A stretch of 64,000 bases of DNA from Australimonas brisbanensis (lineage in GTDB: Bacteria; Chloroflexota; Dehalococcoidia; Lucifugimonadales; Australimonadaceae): the NCBI GenBank assembly GCA_038147155.1, contig JAYQTA010000006.1:89764-153763 (forward strand). Reading direction: 5' to 3'. Below, piece after piece: positions 24,060 to 32,193 of the stretch (position 1 is the first letter of the stretch; each line of letters starts with the position of its first letter). The notes beneath the pieces were generated by a model that worked only from the letters and a program-made list of their open reading frames with translations, had not been told where the DNA came from and searched no databases. Made by a program: the position numbers and the translations under genes.

Positions 24060-25330
24060 AGGGCCCCGGCGGCTGGGCCTCTTTGGTGCCCAGGTAAGCA
24101 GTTACTTGACGCGCGGGCCCTGGAGGCGCAATCGGATCGCGCCCGATGTGCTCGGTGGTGGCGAGCAGCGCGACCAGGAGCGGATGTTGAACAGTTGGGC
24201 GTCGGAGGCCGCGGGCGCTCGATGCCCTCCTGAAATCGCGCACGGTACCCCTGGGAACAGGCGCCGCAGCGACGTGACCGCCGGCGTCCGAGGTGCCCCA
24301 GGTGCTCGGTGGTGCGGCCACGATGGCGCCCATGCCCTCCACCATGGCCATGTCCTGGTTGCGGATGCCGGCGATGCCGGTGTACGACCAGGTGCGCCGG
24401 GCGATCGATACCGTAGCGCTTGGAGCGATCCCGCGATGCGCGTCGCTCCGACAGGCTGGCGATGTGCGGGTGTCCCCGCCCAGCCACCAGTCACGCTCCG
24501 GCTGCTCGATGGACCCGTCGGTGGCGTAGAGGATGTCCCACACCTCGGAGTGTAGTCGTCGATGGGCACCCAGATGTGCACCCAGGAGGCGCTGAGAGAC
24601 CAGCGCCGGCACTCATGGTGTGGAAGGGCTGCAGGAAGTGGTTGATGCGCCAGTTAGCGCCCCTCCTCCGGGGTGTTGCGCCGGGCAGCCAACATCGGCC
24701 GTAGTCGGGCTGGAGCGTCCAGCGAGGCGCGGTCAGACCCACGGGTCCGACGTCCTTGTTCGCCTTCTGGTAGCGGGAGTCCCAGTGCAGGTAAGAGATG
24801 TGCGAGGAGTCCCGTCTCCTCCAGTGACTGGAACGGAGGGCCTCGTGCCGGCTACTGGAGGTGATGGCTGGTCCTCACGCACCCGCGTCCACTGAGACTC
24901 GGGAAGGGGGGCTGCAGGTGCCGGGACCCATGGTGACCCACAGCCGCCGCGCGCTCCTCCACCGGGTAGGCCAGGGCCTTGAGCCTGTCCTGAAGGTGGA
25001 TCCAGCGGGCTCGGCCACTCCAAGGCAGTTGCCCAGGTGGTCGAACTGCCAGCCGTGGTAGACGCACCGGATCCCCTCGGGGTCGGTGCGCCCCGGGTAG
25101 AAGAGGGGCGCACGCCGGTGCGGACAGAGCGCCTCGATGAGCCCCACCTTGCCGGAGGGGTCACGCCAGGCCACCAGGTCCTCACCCAGCAGACGGACCT
25201 CCTCCGGGGAGCCGCCAGCCTCCAACCGCCACGCCTCCAGGAACGGGGTCCAGAAGCGGCGCAGGTAGCCGCCCATGGGGGTGCCGGGGCCCACCCGGCA
25301 CAGCAATTCGTTGTCAGCAGCGCTCAGCAT
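24060..25330 (-). pseudogene. Rieske aromatic-ring oxygenase alpha subunit, frameshifted
   Basis: The start is good: ATG 25330 behind GGGAGGGATGCGTC, MLSAADNELLCRVGPGTP, LLGEDLVAWRDPSGK, and the Rieske ligands in EALCPHRRAPLFYPG and GIRCVYHGWQFDHLG. The frame is lost near 25000. Later fragments lie in other frames: NWRINHFLQPFHTMSA, HIWVPIDDYT, YTGIAGIRNQDMAMVEGMG and VALLATTEHIGRDPIA. The order and the NQDMAMVEG motif match phthalate-4,5-dioxygenase-like oxygenases. The 3' end is approximate. The intact paralogue at 55869 begins almost identically. At least four indels are needed to restore the gene. Confidence 0.78.
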
Positions 25331-25446
25331 GACGCATCCCTCCCCCGGTGATGCAACGCGGACCAGATAACGCGAGTGTCCGCCCGCCGGGGTGCCGAGT
25401 CAATCACCCAGCGCCCCGGCGGTGCGGCCCGCTCAGGAGAGGCGCG

Positions 25447-26235
25447 TCAGCGGGAGGCACGCTGGTCCATGGCGTGGACGAAGGTGTTGAAGATGGACTC
25501 CTGCTGCGTGCGGTGGTTGGGGTTCTGCTGCAGGGGGCCCTTCAGGTGGTCCAGATGGCCCATCTTGGACGAGGCGGCAAGGAACTCCTCCACATCCTCG
25601 TAGGGCACGTGGGCGTAGTCAGGCCCACCCGCCACGCGCGCGTACCAGTTCATCTTGGCCTGCTCCTCCAGGTAGAGCATGGTGATGACCGAGTCCTCCA
25701 CGGAGTTGCCCACGGTGGCCGCGCCGTGGCCCCGCAGCAGCACGGCCTTGGACTTGCCCAGGGTGTTGGCGACCTCGATGCCGTCCTCCTCCGAGAGGAT
25801 CAGCCGCTGGTGGGGGAACATGGGGATGGCGTCCTTGACCAGCCCGTTGCCCTCGTTGCACATGGGGTGGATGTCGCCCTGGAGCAGCCCCATGACGATG
25901 GCGAAGCGCGGGTGCACGTGCACCACGGACTGCACCTCGGGATGCGTCTTGTAGATGCACGAGTGCATCTTAACCTCGTAGCACTGGCCGGAGCCGATGG
26001 GCCCGTCCACCTTGTACCCTTCCAGGTCACACACCACCATGTCCTGCCCGCGCATGGCGGAAAGGGCGTCCAACTGGTAGCCGCGCCCCTTCACCACGAA
26101 CCTGCCGGGGTCCGACGGCAGGCGCATGGAGGCGTGCCCCAGGCTCGCCAGCACCCCCGTGGCCAGCCCACTCTCGGCCAGCACCCGGTTGGCCAGCGCA
26201 ACGTGCTCCTTCACCTCATCCAGTTCCCTCGCCAT
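25447..26235 (-). CDS. Class II aldolase/adducin family protein
   Basis: A 262-residue Zn-dependent aldolase-fold protein. Zinc ligands lie in SVVHVHPRFAIV and LRGHGAATVG; the early GHASMRLP takes the usual GNxS place with a His. The family covers fuculose/ribulose phosphate aldolases and many catabolic decarboxylases. No sugar-kinase or isomerase gene is nearby, so a secondary-metabolite or aromatic-acid role is as likely as sugar breakdown. ATG 26235 follows GGAGGCGGGCT. Confidence 0.87.
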   Translation of the reverse strand: MARELDEVKEHVALANRVLAESGLATGVLASLGHASMRLPSDPGRFVVKGRGYQLDALSAMRGQDMVVCDLEGYKVDGPIGSGQCYEVKMHSCIYKTHPEVQSVVHVHPRFAIVMGLLQGDIHPMCNEGNGLVKDAIPMFPHQRLILSEEDGIEVANTLGKSKAVLLRGHGAATVGNSVEDSVITMLYLEEQAKMNWYARVAGGPDYAHVPYEDVEEFLAASSKMGHLDHLKGPLQQNPNHRTQQESIFNTFVHAMDQRASR

Positions 26236-26318
26236 AGCCCGCCTCCTGTGTGTCGGTTGGTCGCGCCGAGCGCGTTGGCGCGCATCATAAGGCCCTGGCG
26301 GGCGCGCGCGCGCTGCTC

Positions 26319-26331
26319 TAGGCTTGCCCGG
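26319..26331 (+). promoter_or_regulatory. -10 box giving a leaderless MFS mRNA
   Basis: TAGGCT at 26319-26324 is positioned so that +1 would be the G of the GTG start at 26331. No ribosome-binding site lies between. A convincing -35 is not evident. Confidence 0.45.
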
Positions 26332-27554
26332 TGCCTGCCGCGACCGCCGCCGCGCCCACCTCCCCAGCGCCCGTCCCCGGGCGCTGGCGCATGATGGCGC
26401 TGGTGTGGGTGGTGTATGTGAGCTTCGGCTTCTCCACCGGCTCCCTGGCCCCGCTGGTGGGGGTGGTGGTGGGTGACCTGGGCATCAGCTATGCCCAGAT
26501 GGGGCTGGTGCTGGGAGCCTGGCAGCTGGTGTACATAGCCTCCTCCGGCCCCCTCGGGGCGCTGGTGGACCGGCTGGGGCCCAAGCGGGCCATCCTCATC
26601 GGCATGAGCATCGGGCTGGTCTCCATGCTCACCCGTGGGCTCTCACCCAACTTCGCCGTGCTGTTCGCCACCGTGGCGCTGTTCGGCGTGGGCGGGCCGG
26701 TGATCTCCATCGGCGCGCCCAAGGTGGTGAGCGTCTGGCTCACCGGCCCGAAGCGAGGCATGGCGGCGGGACTGTACGCCACGGCCCCCGTGGTGGGCAA
26801 CGCCTTCGCCTTCTTCACCGCGGCCAACGTGGTGGAACCGCTGTTCGGCAGCTGGCGCGGTATCAGCGTCTTCTACGGCGGGCTGATGGCGCTGATCCTG
26901 GCGGCGTGGTGGGCGCTGGCGCTGGAGGCCCCGGCGGGTGCAGGTGCACCGGCCCGCAGGCCCGGCGAGCCGGGGGCGGCGCGCGCGCTGCTGCGCATCC
27001 GCAACGTGCAGATCATCCTGCTGCTGGCCTTCGGGGCGTTCCTGCTGAACCACGGCCTGAACAACTGGCTGCCCACGCTGCTGCGCGAGCGCGACCTCAG
27101 CGCCGGCGCAGCCGGGACGTGGATGGCCTTCGCCACCCTCTTCTCCGGCGTGGGCATGTTCCTCATGCCGACCCTCTCCCGGCGCGGGCGTCGCGTCCTA
27201 GTGCTCACGGTGATGCTCTCCGGCACCATCGCGGCCACGGCAGGGTTGGCGCTGCTGGCGGGGCCGGGGTTGCTGGCGGTGCTGTTCGCCTCCGGCGCGC
27301 TGCGCGCCCCGCTGATGCCGGTGCTGACGCTGGTGCTCATGGAGACGCCGGGTGTGGGGGCACGGCGCATGGGCACGGCGGCGGGCCTCTTCTTCGCGGC
27401 GGCCGAGGTGGGCGGATTCTCCGGCCCCTTCTTCCTGGGGGCGGTGCGCGATGCCACCGGCTCCCTCACCGCCGGGTTGCTCGCCTTCGCCGCGGTGCTG
27501 GTGCCGATGCTGGTGCTCACGCGCGCACTGCGCGAGCCGGAGCCCGACGACTAG
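26331..27554 (+). CDS. MFS transporter (CynX/NimT-like)
   Basis: A 407-residue permease with twelve hydrophobic stretches, loop motif VDRLGPKRAILIGM between helices 2 and 3, and a central cytoplasmic loop. It begins with GTG 26331 after a Thr/Ala/Pro-rich N-terminus. No Shine-Dalgarno precedes it, and the -10 box suggests a leaderless transcript. Its end overlaps the convergent MFS gene by 4 bp. Substrate unknown; an organic anion is typical for this branch. Confidence 0.88.
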   Translation: MPAATAAAPTSPAPVPGRWRMMALVWVVYVSFGFSTGSLAPLVGVVVGDLGISYAQMGLVLGAWQLVYIASSGPLGALVDRLGPKRAILIGMSIGLVSMLTRGLSPNFAVLFATVALFGVGGPVISIGAPKVVSVWLTGPKRGMAAGLYATAPVVGNAFAFFTAANVVEPLFGSWRGISVFYGGLMALILAAWWALALEAPAGAGAPARRPGEPGAARALLRIRNVQIILLLAFGAFLLNHGLNNWLPTLLRERDLSAGAAGTWMAFATLFSGVGMFLMPTLSRRGRRVLVLTVMLSGTIAATAGLALLAGPGLLAVLFASGALRAPLMPVLTLVLMETPGVGARRMGTAAGLFFAAAEVGGFSGPFFLGAVRDATGSLTAGLLAFAAVLVPMLVLTRALREPEPDD

Positions 27555-28819
27555 ACGGGGCCCCGCCCGCGTTCGCGCACCGGCAGCAGGAAGCCCATGC
27601 CCAGGGCGATGGCTCCGGCCAGGGCCAGCCAGGCCGCCTGATAGCCCACCCCATCGGCGATGAGGCCGAAGAGTGGCGGGGCGATGACGATGGCCGAGCG
27701 TCCCACCATGGAGGCGTAGCCGATGGTGGTGCCCACCTGCCCCGGCTCGCACAGCTCGGCCAGCAGCACGTTCTGCACGCTGACCCAGGAGGTGGCGGTG
27801 GCCCCCAGCGCCACGGCCACGAGGCCAAGCGCCCACACCGGGGTGCCCGCGGGCAGCAGCGCCACCAGCACCAGCACCGCGACGGCGCCCGTGGCCGCGA
27901 CGAACAGCACCGGCTTGCGACGCCCGCCGCCCACGGTGTCGGACAGGACGCCCCAGGCGATGCGCATGACGAAGGAGGAGGCCTGCAGGCCCGCCAGCAG
28001 TCCGCCGCCCACCACCACCGCCACGCCCAGCGAGTCGCGCAGGTAGAGCAGAAAGTAGGTGAGGGTGGCCACCTGCGCGCCCACCAGCGGGAAACCGAAG
28101 CCCACCACCAGGGCGATGTCGCGGTTGCCCATGACCCGGCGCATCCCCTCCTTGAAGGAGAGGCTGGAGCCCTTGCGCGCGGCGGCGGCGCCCGGCCTAT
28201 CCCGGTAGAGCGCCACGATGAGACACCCGCCCGCCGCGATGAAGCAGCCCAGCGCCACGGCCGCGGTGCGCCATCCGAAGGCCACGGCCAGGGGCGGCAC
28301 CACGGCGGCGGCGGTGGCCGCCAGCACGGGGTTGCCCGCCTGCTTGATGGACATGGCCGTGCCGCGGCGCTTGGCACCCACCCAGTCCATGATGGCGCGC
28401 GTGCCCGCAGGGTGCCCCACAGGGCGCAGCGAGCCCATGAGGGCGGCCACCAACAGCACGGTGACGAAACTGCTGGTCAGCGCCAGGAGGGAGACGAACG
28501 CCCCTGAGAGCATCATGAACCCGCCGGAGACGAAGCGCACGCCGAACCGGTCTATCGCCCACCCGAAGCCCGCCGACGTGACGGTGGCCGCACCGAAGAT
28601 GGTGCCGGTGATGAGCCCCACCTGGGTGCGGGAGAGGCCCAGGTCGTCCTGGATGAACGGATAGAAGGGCGTGAAGCCCTGCCCGGACAGCGAGAAGCCG
28701 CCGTGGCTCAGGACGGCGAGGCCGATGACGGCGATGGGGTACCAGCGCGCCCCCACCAGCCCGCGCGCGCGCTCCTGCGCCCCCTCCTGCGCCCCGGAGG
28801 CCTGCGGTGCCTCAGGCAC
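27551..28819 (-). CDS. MFS transporter
   Basis: A 422-residue permease of the MFS with about twelve membrane helices; the loop after helix 2 reads FGWAIDRFGVRFVSGGFMM. It is convergent with the previous MFS gene but is not a close copy. Its start overlaps the end of the alpha/beta hydrolase gene by 8 bp, so hydrolase and transporter are probably cotranscribed and may handle the same ester or its product. Confidence 0.88.
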   Translation of the reverse strand: MPEAPQASGAQEGAQERARGLVGARWYPIAVIGLAVLSHGGFSLSGQGFTPFYPFIQDDLGLSRTQVGLITGTIFGAATVTSAGFGWAIDRFGVRFVSGGFMMLSGAFVSLLALTSSFVTVLLVAALMGSLRPVGHPAGTRAIMDWVGAKRRGTAMSIKQAGNPVLAATAAAVVPPLAVAFGWRTAAVALGCFIAAGGCLIVALYRDRPGAAAARKGSSLSFKEGMRRVMGNRDIALVVGFGFPLVGAQVATLTYFLLYLRDSLGVAVVVGGGLLAGLQASSFVMRIAWGVLSDTVGGGRRKPVLFVAATGAVAVLVLVALLPAGTPVWALGLVAVALGATATSWVSVQNVLLAELCEPGQVGTTIGYASMVGRSAIVIAPPLFGLIADGVGYQAAWLALAGAIALGMGFLLPVRERGRGPV

Positions 28820-29591
28820 CGGGGGTAGGCTCGAAGGGCGGGTAGGCGCGCGGGTTCAGCACGTGCCGGTCCAGGAACAGGTGGGCCTGCGCAGCGCACC
28901 CCTCGGCCAGCTCCGGGTGGCGGTCGAAGGCGTGGGGAACCCCGTCCAGCAGGTGCAGCTCAGCGGGCACGTCCGCAGCGCGCAGCGCCTCGTACACGCG
29001 CACGCTGGCCTCCGGGGCCACGGTCACGTCACGGTTGCCGTGGAAGAGGACCGCGGGGGGGTAGCCCGCGCGCACGTGGGTGAGGGCGTCCGTGGCCGTG
29101 AGCGCCGCTTCGCGGCCCGCGCCCTCCGGCACGATGCCGCCCGCATCGGCGCTCGCCTTGGACGGCGGGTAGTAGGCCAAACACGCCGCGGGTGCGCCGC
29201 CCTCCCCCGGCGCTCCCGCCACCAGCAGAGCCAGCAGCCCGCCCGCCGAGAAGCCGCCCACCGCCACCTTCGCGGGGTCAGCACCCCAACGTGCGGCGTG
29301 CTCGCGCGCGAAGCGCAGCGCCGCCTGGGCATCGTCGAGCTGGGCGGGCCAGGCGCCCTGGTGGGCCAGCCGGTACTGGGCGGCCACGGCCGCGTAGCCG
29401 AGGCGCACGAAGGGGCTGATGCGCGCGGCGATGGCGGAGTAGGTGCCGGCGCGGAAGCCGCCGCCGTGGAAGAACACCACCACCGCCCCGTTCCCCGTGC
29501 CCGTCGCGGGCAGGTGCACGTCGGCGCGCAGCGTCAGCGCACCGGCCTGCCCCACCACCACGTCTCGCTCGATGCCGGGCTCAGCCGCCAT
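28812..29591 (-). CDS. Alpha/beta hydrolase (HSL/carboxylesterase type)
   Basis: A 259-residue esterase. The oxyanion motif is FFHGGGFRAG, the nucleophile elbow is VGGFSAGGLLAL (Ser in GFSAG), the acid is in HGNRDVTV and the catalytic His is in DGVPHAFDRHP. HGGG marks the hormone-sensitive-lipase group. The ATG at 29591 is chosen because GGAGG lies five bases upstream; an upstream GTG at 29597 would fall inside that site. It is followed by, and overlaps, an MFS transporter gene. Confidence 0.88.
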   Translation of the reverse strand: MAAEPGIERDVVVGQAGALTLRADVHLPATGTGNGAVVVFFHGGGFRAGTYSAIAARISPFVRLGYAAVAAQYRLAHQGAWPAQLDDAQAALRFAREHAARWGADPAKVAVGGFSAGGLLALLVAGAPGEGGAPAACLAYYPPSKASADAGGIVPEGAGREAALTATDALTHVRAGYPPAVLFHGNRDVTVAPEASVRVYEALRAADVPAELHLLDGVPHAFDRHPELAEGCAAQAHLFLDRHVLNPRAYPPFEPTPGA

Positions 29592-29663
29592 GACCACCTC
29601 CGCCCGCGATGGCAGGCGGGGCGAGTCTACCCCCGCGGGGACGGGAGGGACAGCCGCCGCACC

Positions 29664-29861
29664 TCAGTACCGTGGCGTGCGCACCGGCCAGTCCTGGATC
29701 GTCTGGATGTAGCGCTCCCACGCTTCCACCACCAGCGCGTGGGTCGCGTCGAGCTCGGCCTGCCGCACGCGGCGCAGACGCGCCTGGTCCTCCAACAACG
29801 AGAGGTCGTACCAGACCATGTAGCGCCGTTCGCGCTCGGACTCAGGCACCATGGCGGCCAC
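29664..29861 (-). CDS. Small 65-residue protein downstream of pheS
   Basis: Starts at GTG 29861 behind GGGAGGTGCAACC and ends at TGA 29664. It reads VAAMVPESERERRYMVWYDL, then two charged helices (LEDQARLRRVRQAELDATHA) and IQTIQDWPVRTPRY. The composition (Trp, Tyr, Arg, Glu) and clean ribosome site support a real gene. I do not recognise a family. It sits 25 bp after pheS on the same strand. Confidence 0.65.
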   Translation of the reverse strand: MAAMVPESERERRYMVWYDLSLLEDQARLRRVRQAELDATHALVVEAWERYIQTIQDWPVRTPRY

Positions 29862-29886
29862 GGTTGCACCTCCCTGGGGGGACGGG

Positions 29887-30906
29887 CTAGAACTGGCGCA
29901 GGAAGCGGGGCTCCGAGGCCAGGAAGTGGCGGATGTCGTTGATGCCGTAGCGGAGCATGGCGATGCGCTCCGGCCCCATGCCGAAGGCGAAGCCAGTGAC
30001 CTCGTCCGGGTCGTAGCCCACCCCGCGCAGCACGTTGGGGTGCACCATGCCCGCGCCCAGTATCTCCAGCCAGCGTCCGCGCCACTCGATGGACATGTCC
30101 ACGCCGGGTTCCACGAAGGGGAAGTAGTCGCACCGGAAGCGCACGCGGGTGCCGGGGCCGAACATGCGGCGGGCGAACTCGTAGAGGGTGTGCTTGAGGT
30201 TGGCGAAGGTGATGCCCCTGTCCACCACCAGCCCCTCCACCTGGTGGAACTGCGACTCGTGAGTGGCGTCGGTGGCCTCATACCGGTAGCACTTGCCCGG
30301 CACCACCACACGTATCGGCGGCTGGTGGGCCTCCATGATGCGCGCCTGCATGGGCGAGGTGTGCGTGCGCAGCAGCAGCGACTGGCCCGGCTGCGGGCCC
30401 GGTGGGGTGTCCAGCCAGAAGGTGTCGAACATGTCGCGCGCCGGGTGGTCGGCCGGGATGTTCAGCAGCTCGAAGTTGTACCTGTCCCACTCCACCTCGG
30501 GGCCCTCCACCGTCTGGAAGCCCATGTCGCGGAAGATGCCCGTGATCTCCCGCAGGATGCGCGTGGAGGGGTGGTAGCGGCCCAGCGCGGCGCGCCGCCC
30601 CGGCAGGCTCACGTCCAGCGTGTCGGCGGTCAGGCCCGCGAAACGGGCGCTGGTCAGCTCCTGCTCGCGCGCCTCCAGCGCCGCTTCCAACGCGCCCTTG
30701 GTCTGGTTGGCGGCGGCGCCCACGGCGCGGCGCTCCTCCGCAGCGAGGGCCCCCAGCCCGCGCAGCACGCCGGTGAGGCGCCCGGACCGGCCCAGCCAGC
30801 CCACGCGCCACGCCTCCAGCGCCGCAGCGTCGGCGGCGCCGGCCAATGCGGTCAGCGCCTCGTGCTGGAGCGCCTTGAGGCTATCGAGGGAGGGGGCGTC
30901 GGGCAT
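29887..30906 (-). CDS. pheS: Phenylalanine-tRNA ligase alpha subunit
   Basis: A 339-residue class II synthetase alpha subunit. It has an N-terminal coiled-coil region (residues about 5-90), then HPSTRILREITGIFRDMGF, motif 2 region LLLRTHTSPMQARIM and GKCYRYEATDATHESQFHQ, and motif 3 GFAFGMGPERIAMLRYGI. Of two close ATGs I prefer 30906, eight bases after GCGAGG. pheT is not downstream as in most bacteria; a 65-residue gene and unrelated genes follow. A TATACT -10-like box lies at 30941-30936. No T-box antiterminator is recognisable in the short leader. Confidence 0.95.
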   Translation of the reverse strand: MPDAPSLDSLKALQHEALTALAGAADAAALEAWRVGWLGRSGRLTGVLRGLGALAAEERRAVGAAANQTKGALEAALEAREQELTSARFAGLTADTLDVSLPGRRAALGRYHPSTRILREITGIFRDMGFQTVEGPEVEWDRYNFELLNIPADHPARDMFDTFWLDTPPGPQPGQSLLLRTHTSPMQARIMEAHQPPIRVVVPGKCYRYEATDATHESQFHQVEGLVVDRGITFANLKHTLYEFARRMFGPGTRVRFRCDYFPFVEPGVDMSIEWRGRWLEILGAGMVHPNVLRGVGYDPDEVTGFAFGMGPERIAMLRYGINDIRHFLASEPRFLRQF

Positions 30907-30942
30907 GGTCATGGCCTCGCGGGAAGGGTGCCGGGAGTATAC

Positions 30943-30974
30943 CAGCGGCCCACGCGCATGCGCGTGGTCCGCTG
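30943..30974 (-). terminator. Long inverted repeat between hsp20 and pheS
   Basis: CAGCGG-A-CCACGCGC and GCGCGTGG-G-CCGCTG pair almost perfectly over 14 bp plus one mismatch around CATG-type self-complementary sequence. It follows the hsp20 stop by about 25 bp and precedes pheS, fitting a terminator for hsp20; no T run follows. Being palindromic, it could also be a protein-binding site. Confidence 0.55.
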
Positions 30975-30999
30975 TTTGGGTCTGAACGGGACCGGCCCC

Positions 31000-31443
31000 C
31001 TAGGCCGCGTCTTCCTTGACCTCGACGCTGATGCGCCGGGCCTTCTTCTCCTCGGCCTTGGGCAGGGTGATGGTGAGCACGCCGTTAGCGTAGGACGAGC
31101 CCGTCCTCGCGGTGTCCACCGAATCCGGCAGGCGCAGCGCCCGGTAGAAGGTGCCGGTGCGCCGCTCGCGCAGCAGGTAGTCGCCCTCGGCGCGCTCGGA
31201 CTCGGCGGCCGACTCGGCGCGGATGGTCAGCGTGCCGTCCTCGATGCTCACGGCGATGTCGGATGGCTTCACGCCGGGGATGGCGGCGTGGACCTCGATG
31301 TCATCGCCCGAGCGCACCACGTCCACGGGGATGGCCCACGACTCCGGCTCGCTCGTCACGGGGGCCGCCCCGCTCCACAGCCGGTCCATCAGCCGCTCCA
31401 TGTGCCGCATCTCACGGTAGGGGTCGAAACGTACTAGTGCCAT
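31000..31443 (-). CDS. Hsp20/alpha-crystallin small heat-shock protein
   Basis: A 147-residue holdase chaperone. The N-terminal region MALVRFDPYREMRHMERLMD is followed by the alpha-crystallin domain (WAIPVDVVRSGDDIEVHAAI, then VSIEDGTLTIRAE) and ends with YANGVLTITLPKAEEKKARR, the usual G-V-L-x-I/V-x-L-P motif. ATG 31443 sits behind GAGGAGGCAGAC. The promoter region upstream carries a HAIR-like inverted repeat, suggesting control by an HspR-type repressor. Confidence 0.93.
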   Translation of the reverse strand: MALVRFDPYREMRHMERLMDRLWSGAAPVTSEPESWAIPVDVVRSGDDIEVHAAIPGVKPSDIAVSIEDGTLTIRAESAAESERAEGDYLLRERRTGTFYRALRLPDSVDTARTGSSYANGVLTITLPKAEEKKARRISVEVKEDAA

Positions 31444-31495
31444 GTCTGCCTCCTCTGGTTGCCCCGGCGCGATGGCGATACCGCGTCGCCGGTAA

Positions 31496-31534
31496 GTTGA
31501 GTTAGTTTGTATCAAGTGCAAGTCTTCATGTCAA
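31496..31534 (-). promoter_or_regulatory. hsp20 promoter with HspR/HAIR-like operator
   Basis: On the minus strand, TTGACA (31534-31529) and TACAAA (31511-31506) are separated by 17 bp. Overlapping the -10, CTTGATA-N7-ACTCAAC (31516-31496) matches the HAIR consensus CTTGAGT-N7-ACTCAAG at 5 of 7 and 6 of 7 positions with the correct spacer. Placement over the promoter fits repression that is relieved on heat shock. Confidence 0.6.
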
Positions 31535-31569
31535 TAGGTCTTAGTCAATACGGCGCAAGTTGCTCGTGC

Positions 31570-31582
31570 TAGGATGGGCGCA
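31570..31582 (+). promoter_or_regulatory. -10 box giving a leaderless rdgB mRNA
   Basis: TAGGAT at 31570-31575 puts +1 exactly on the A of the ATG at 31582. No Shine-Dalgarno is present. CAATAC 18 bp upstream is a weak -35. Confidence 0.45.
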
Positions 31583-32193
31583 TGGGTCGCTTGCTCATCG
31601 CCACCAACAACGCCCACAAGGTGACCGAGTTCCGGCGCCTGCTGGACGGGTGCGGCTGGACGCTGGTGACCCCCCGCGAGGTGGGCCTTGCGCTGGAGGT
31701 GGCGGAGGACGGAACGACCTTCGCCCAGAACGCCGCGCTCAAGGCGCGCGCCTTCGCGCAGGCCAGCGGCCTGCCCGCCCTGGCGGACGACTCCGGCATC
31801 GAGGTGGACGCCCTGGGCGCCCGCCCCGGCGTCTACTCGGCGCGCTACGGCGGGCCGGGCCTGACCGACGCCGGGCGCGTGGGCCTGCTGCTCGCTGAAC
31901 TGGCCGGTGTACCCGATGCCCAACGCACCGCCCGCTACCGGGTGGTGCTGGCCCTGGCGCTGCCCGACGGGTCGCTGCGCACCAGCGAGGGGGCCTGCGA
32001 GGGGCGCATCGCGCACCGCCCGCAGGGGGCAGGTGGGTTCGGCTACGACCCCGTCTTCTTCATCCCCGCGTACGGATGCACCGTGGGCGACCTCACCCCC
32101 GCCCAGAAGGACGCCGTCTCCCACCGGGGCCAGGCCGCGCGGGCCATTGCCGCCGTGCTGCGGGAGCTGGCGGCCCAGGGGGCCACGGCGTGA
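31582..32193 (+). CDS. rdgB: Non-canonical purine NTP pyrophosphatase (RdgB/HAM1)
   Basis: A 203-residue house-cleaning enzyme hydrolysing ITP, dITP and XTP to monophosphates. Family landmarks: LLIATNNAHKVTEFRRLL at the start, FAQNAALKARAFA, the general-base region LADDSGIEVDALGARPGVYS, FGYDPVFFIPAYG and the C-terminal SHRGQAARA. Its stop overlaps the GTG of moaA by 4 bp (GTGA), making it the head of a rdgB-moaA-rnhA-moaC run. Confidence 0.95.
   Translation: MGRLLIATNNAHKVTEFRRLLDGCGWTLVTPREVGLALEVAEDGTTFAQNAALKARAFAQASGLPALADDSGIEVDALGARPGVYSARYGGPGLTDAGRVGLLLAELAGVPDAQRTARYRVVLALALPDGSLRTSEGACEGRIAHRPQGAGGFGYDPVFFIPAYGCTVGDLTPAQKDAVSHRGQAARAIAAVLRELAAQGATA

Noticed and set aside
22191..25446. 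Mobile element causing the damaged region
   Set aside because: No transposase, integrase, terminal inverted repeat or target-site duplication could be found.
30913..31000. T-box or attenuator leader for pheS
   Set aside because: The leader is too short and has no T-box sequence; the hairpin there is better explained as the hsp20 terminator.
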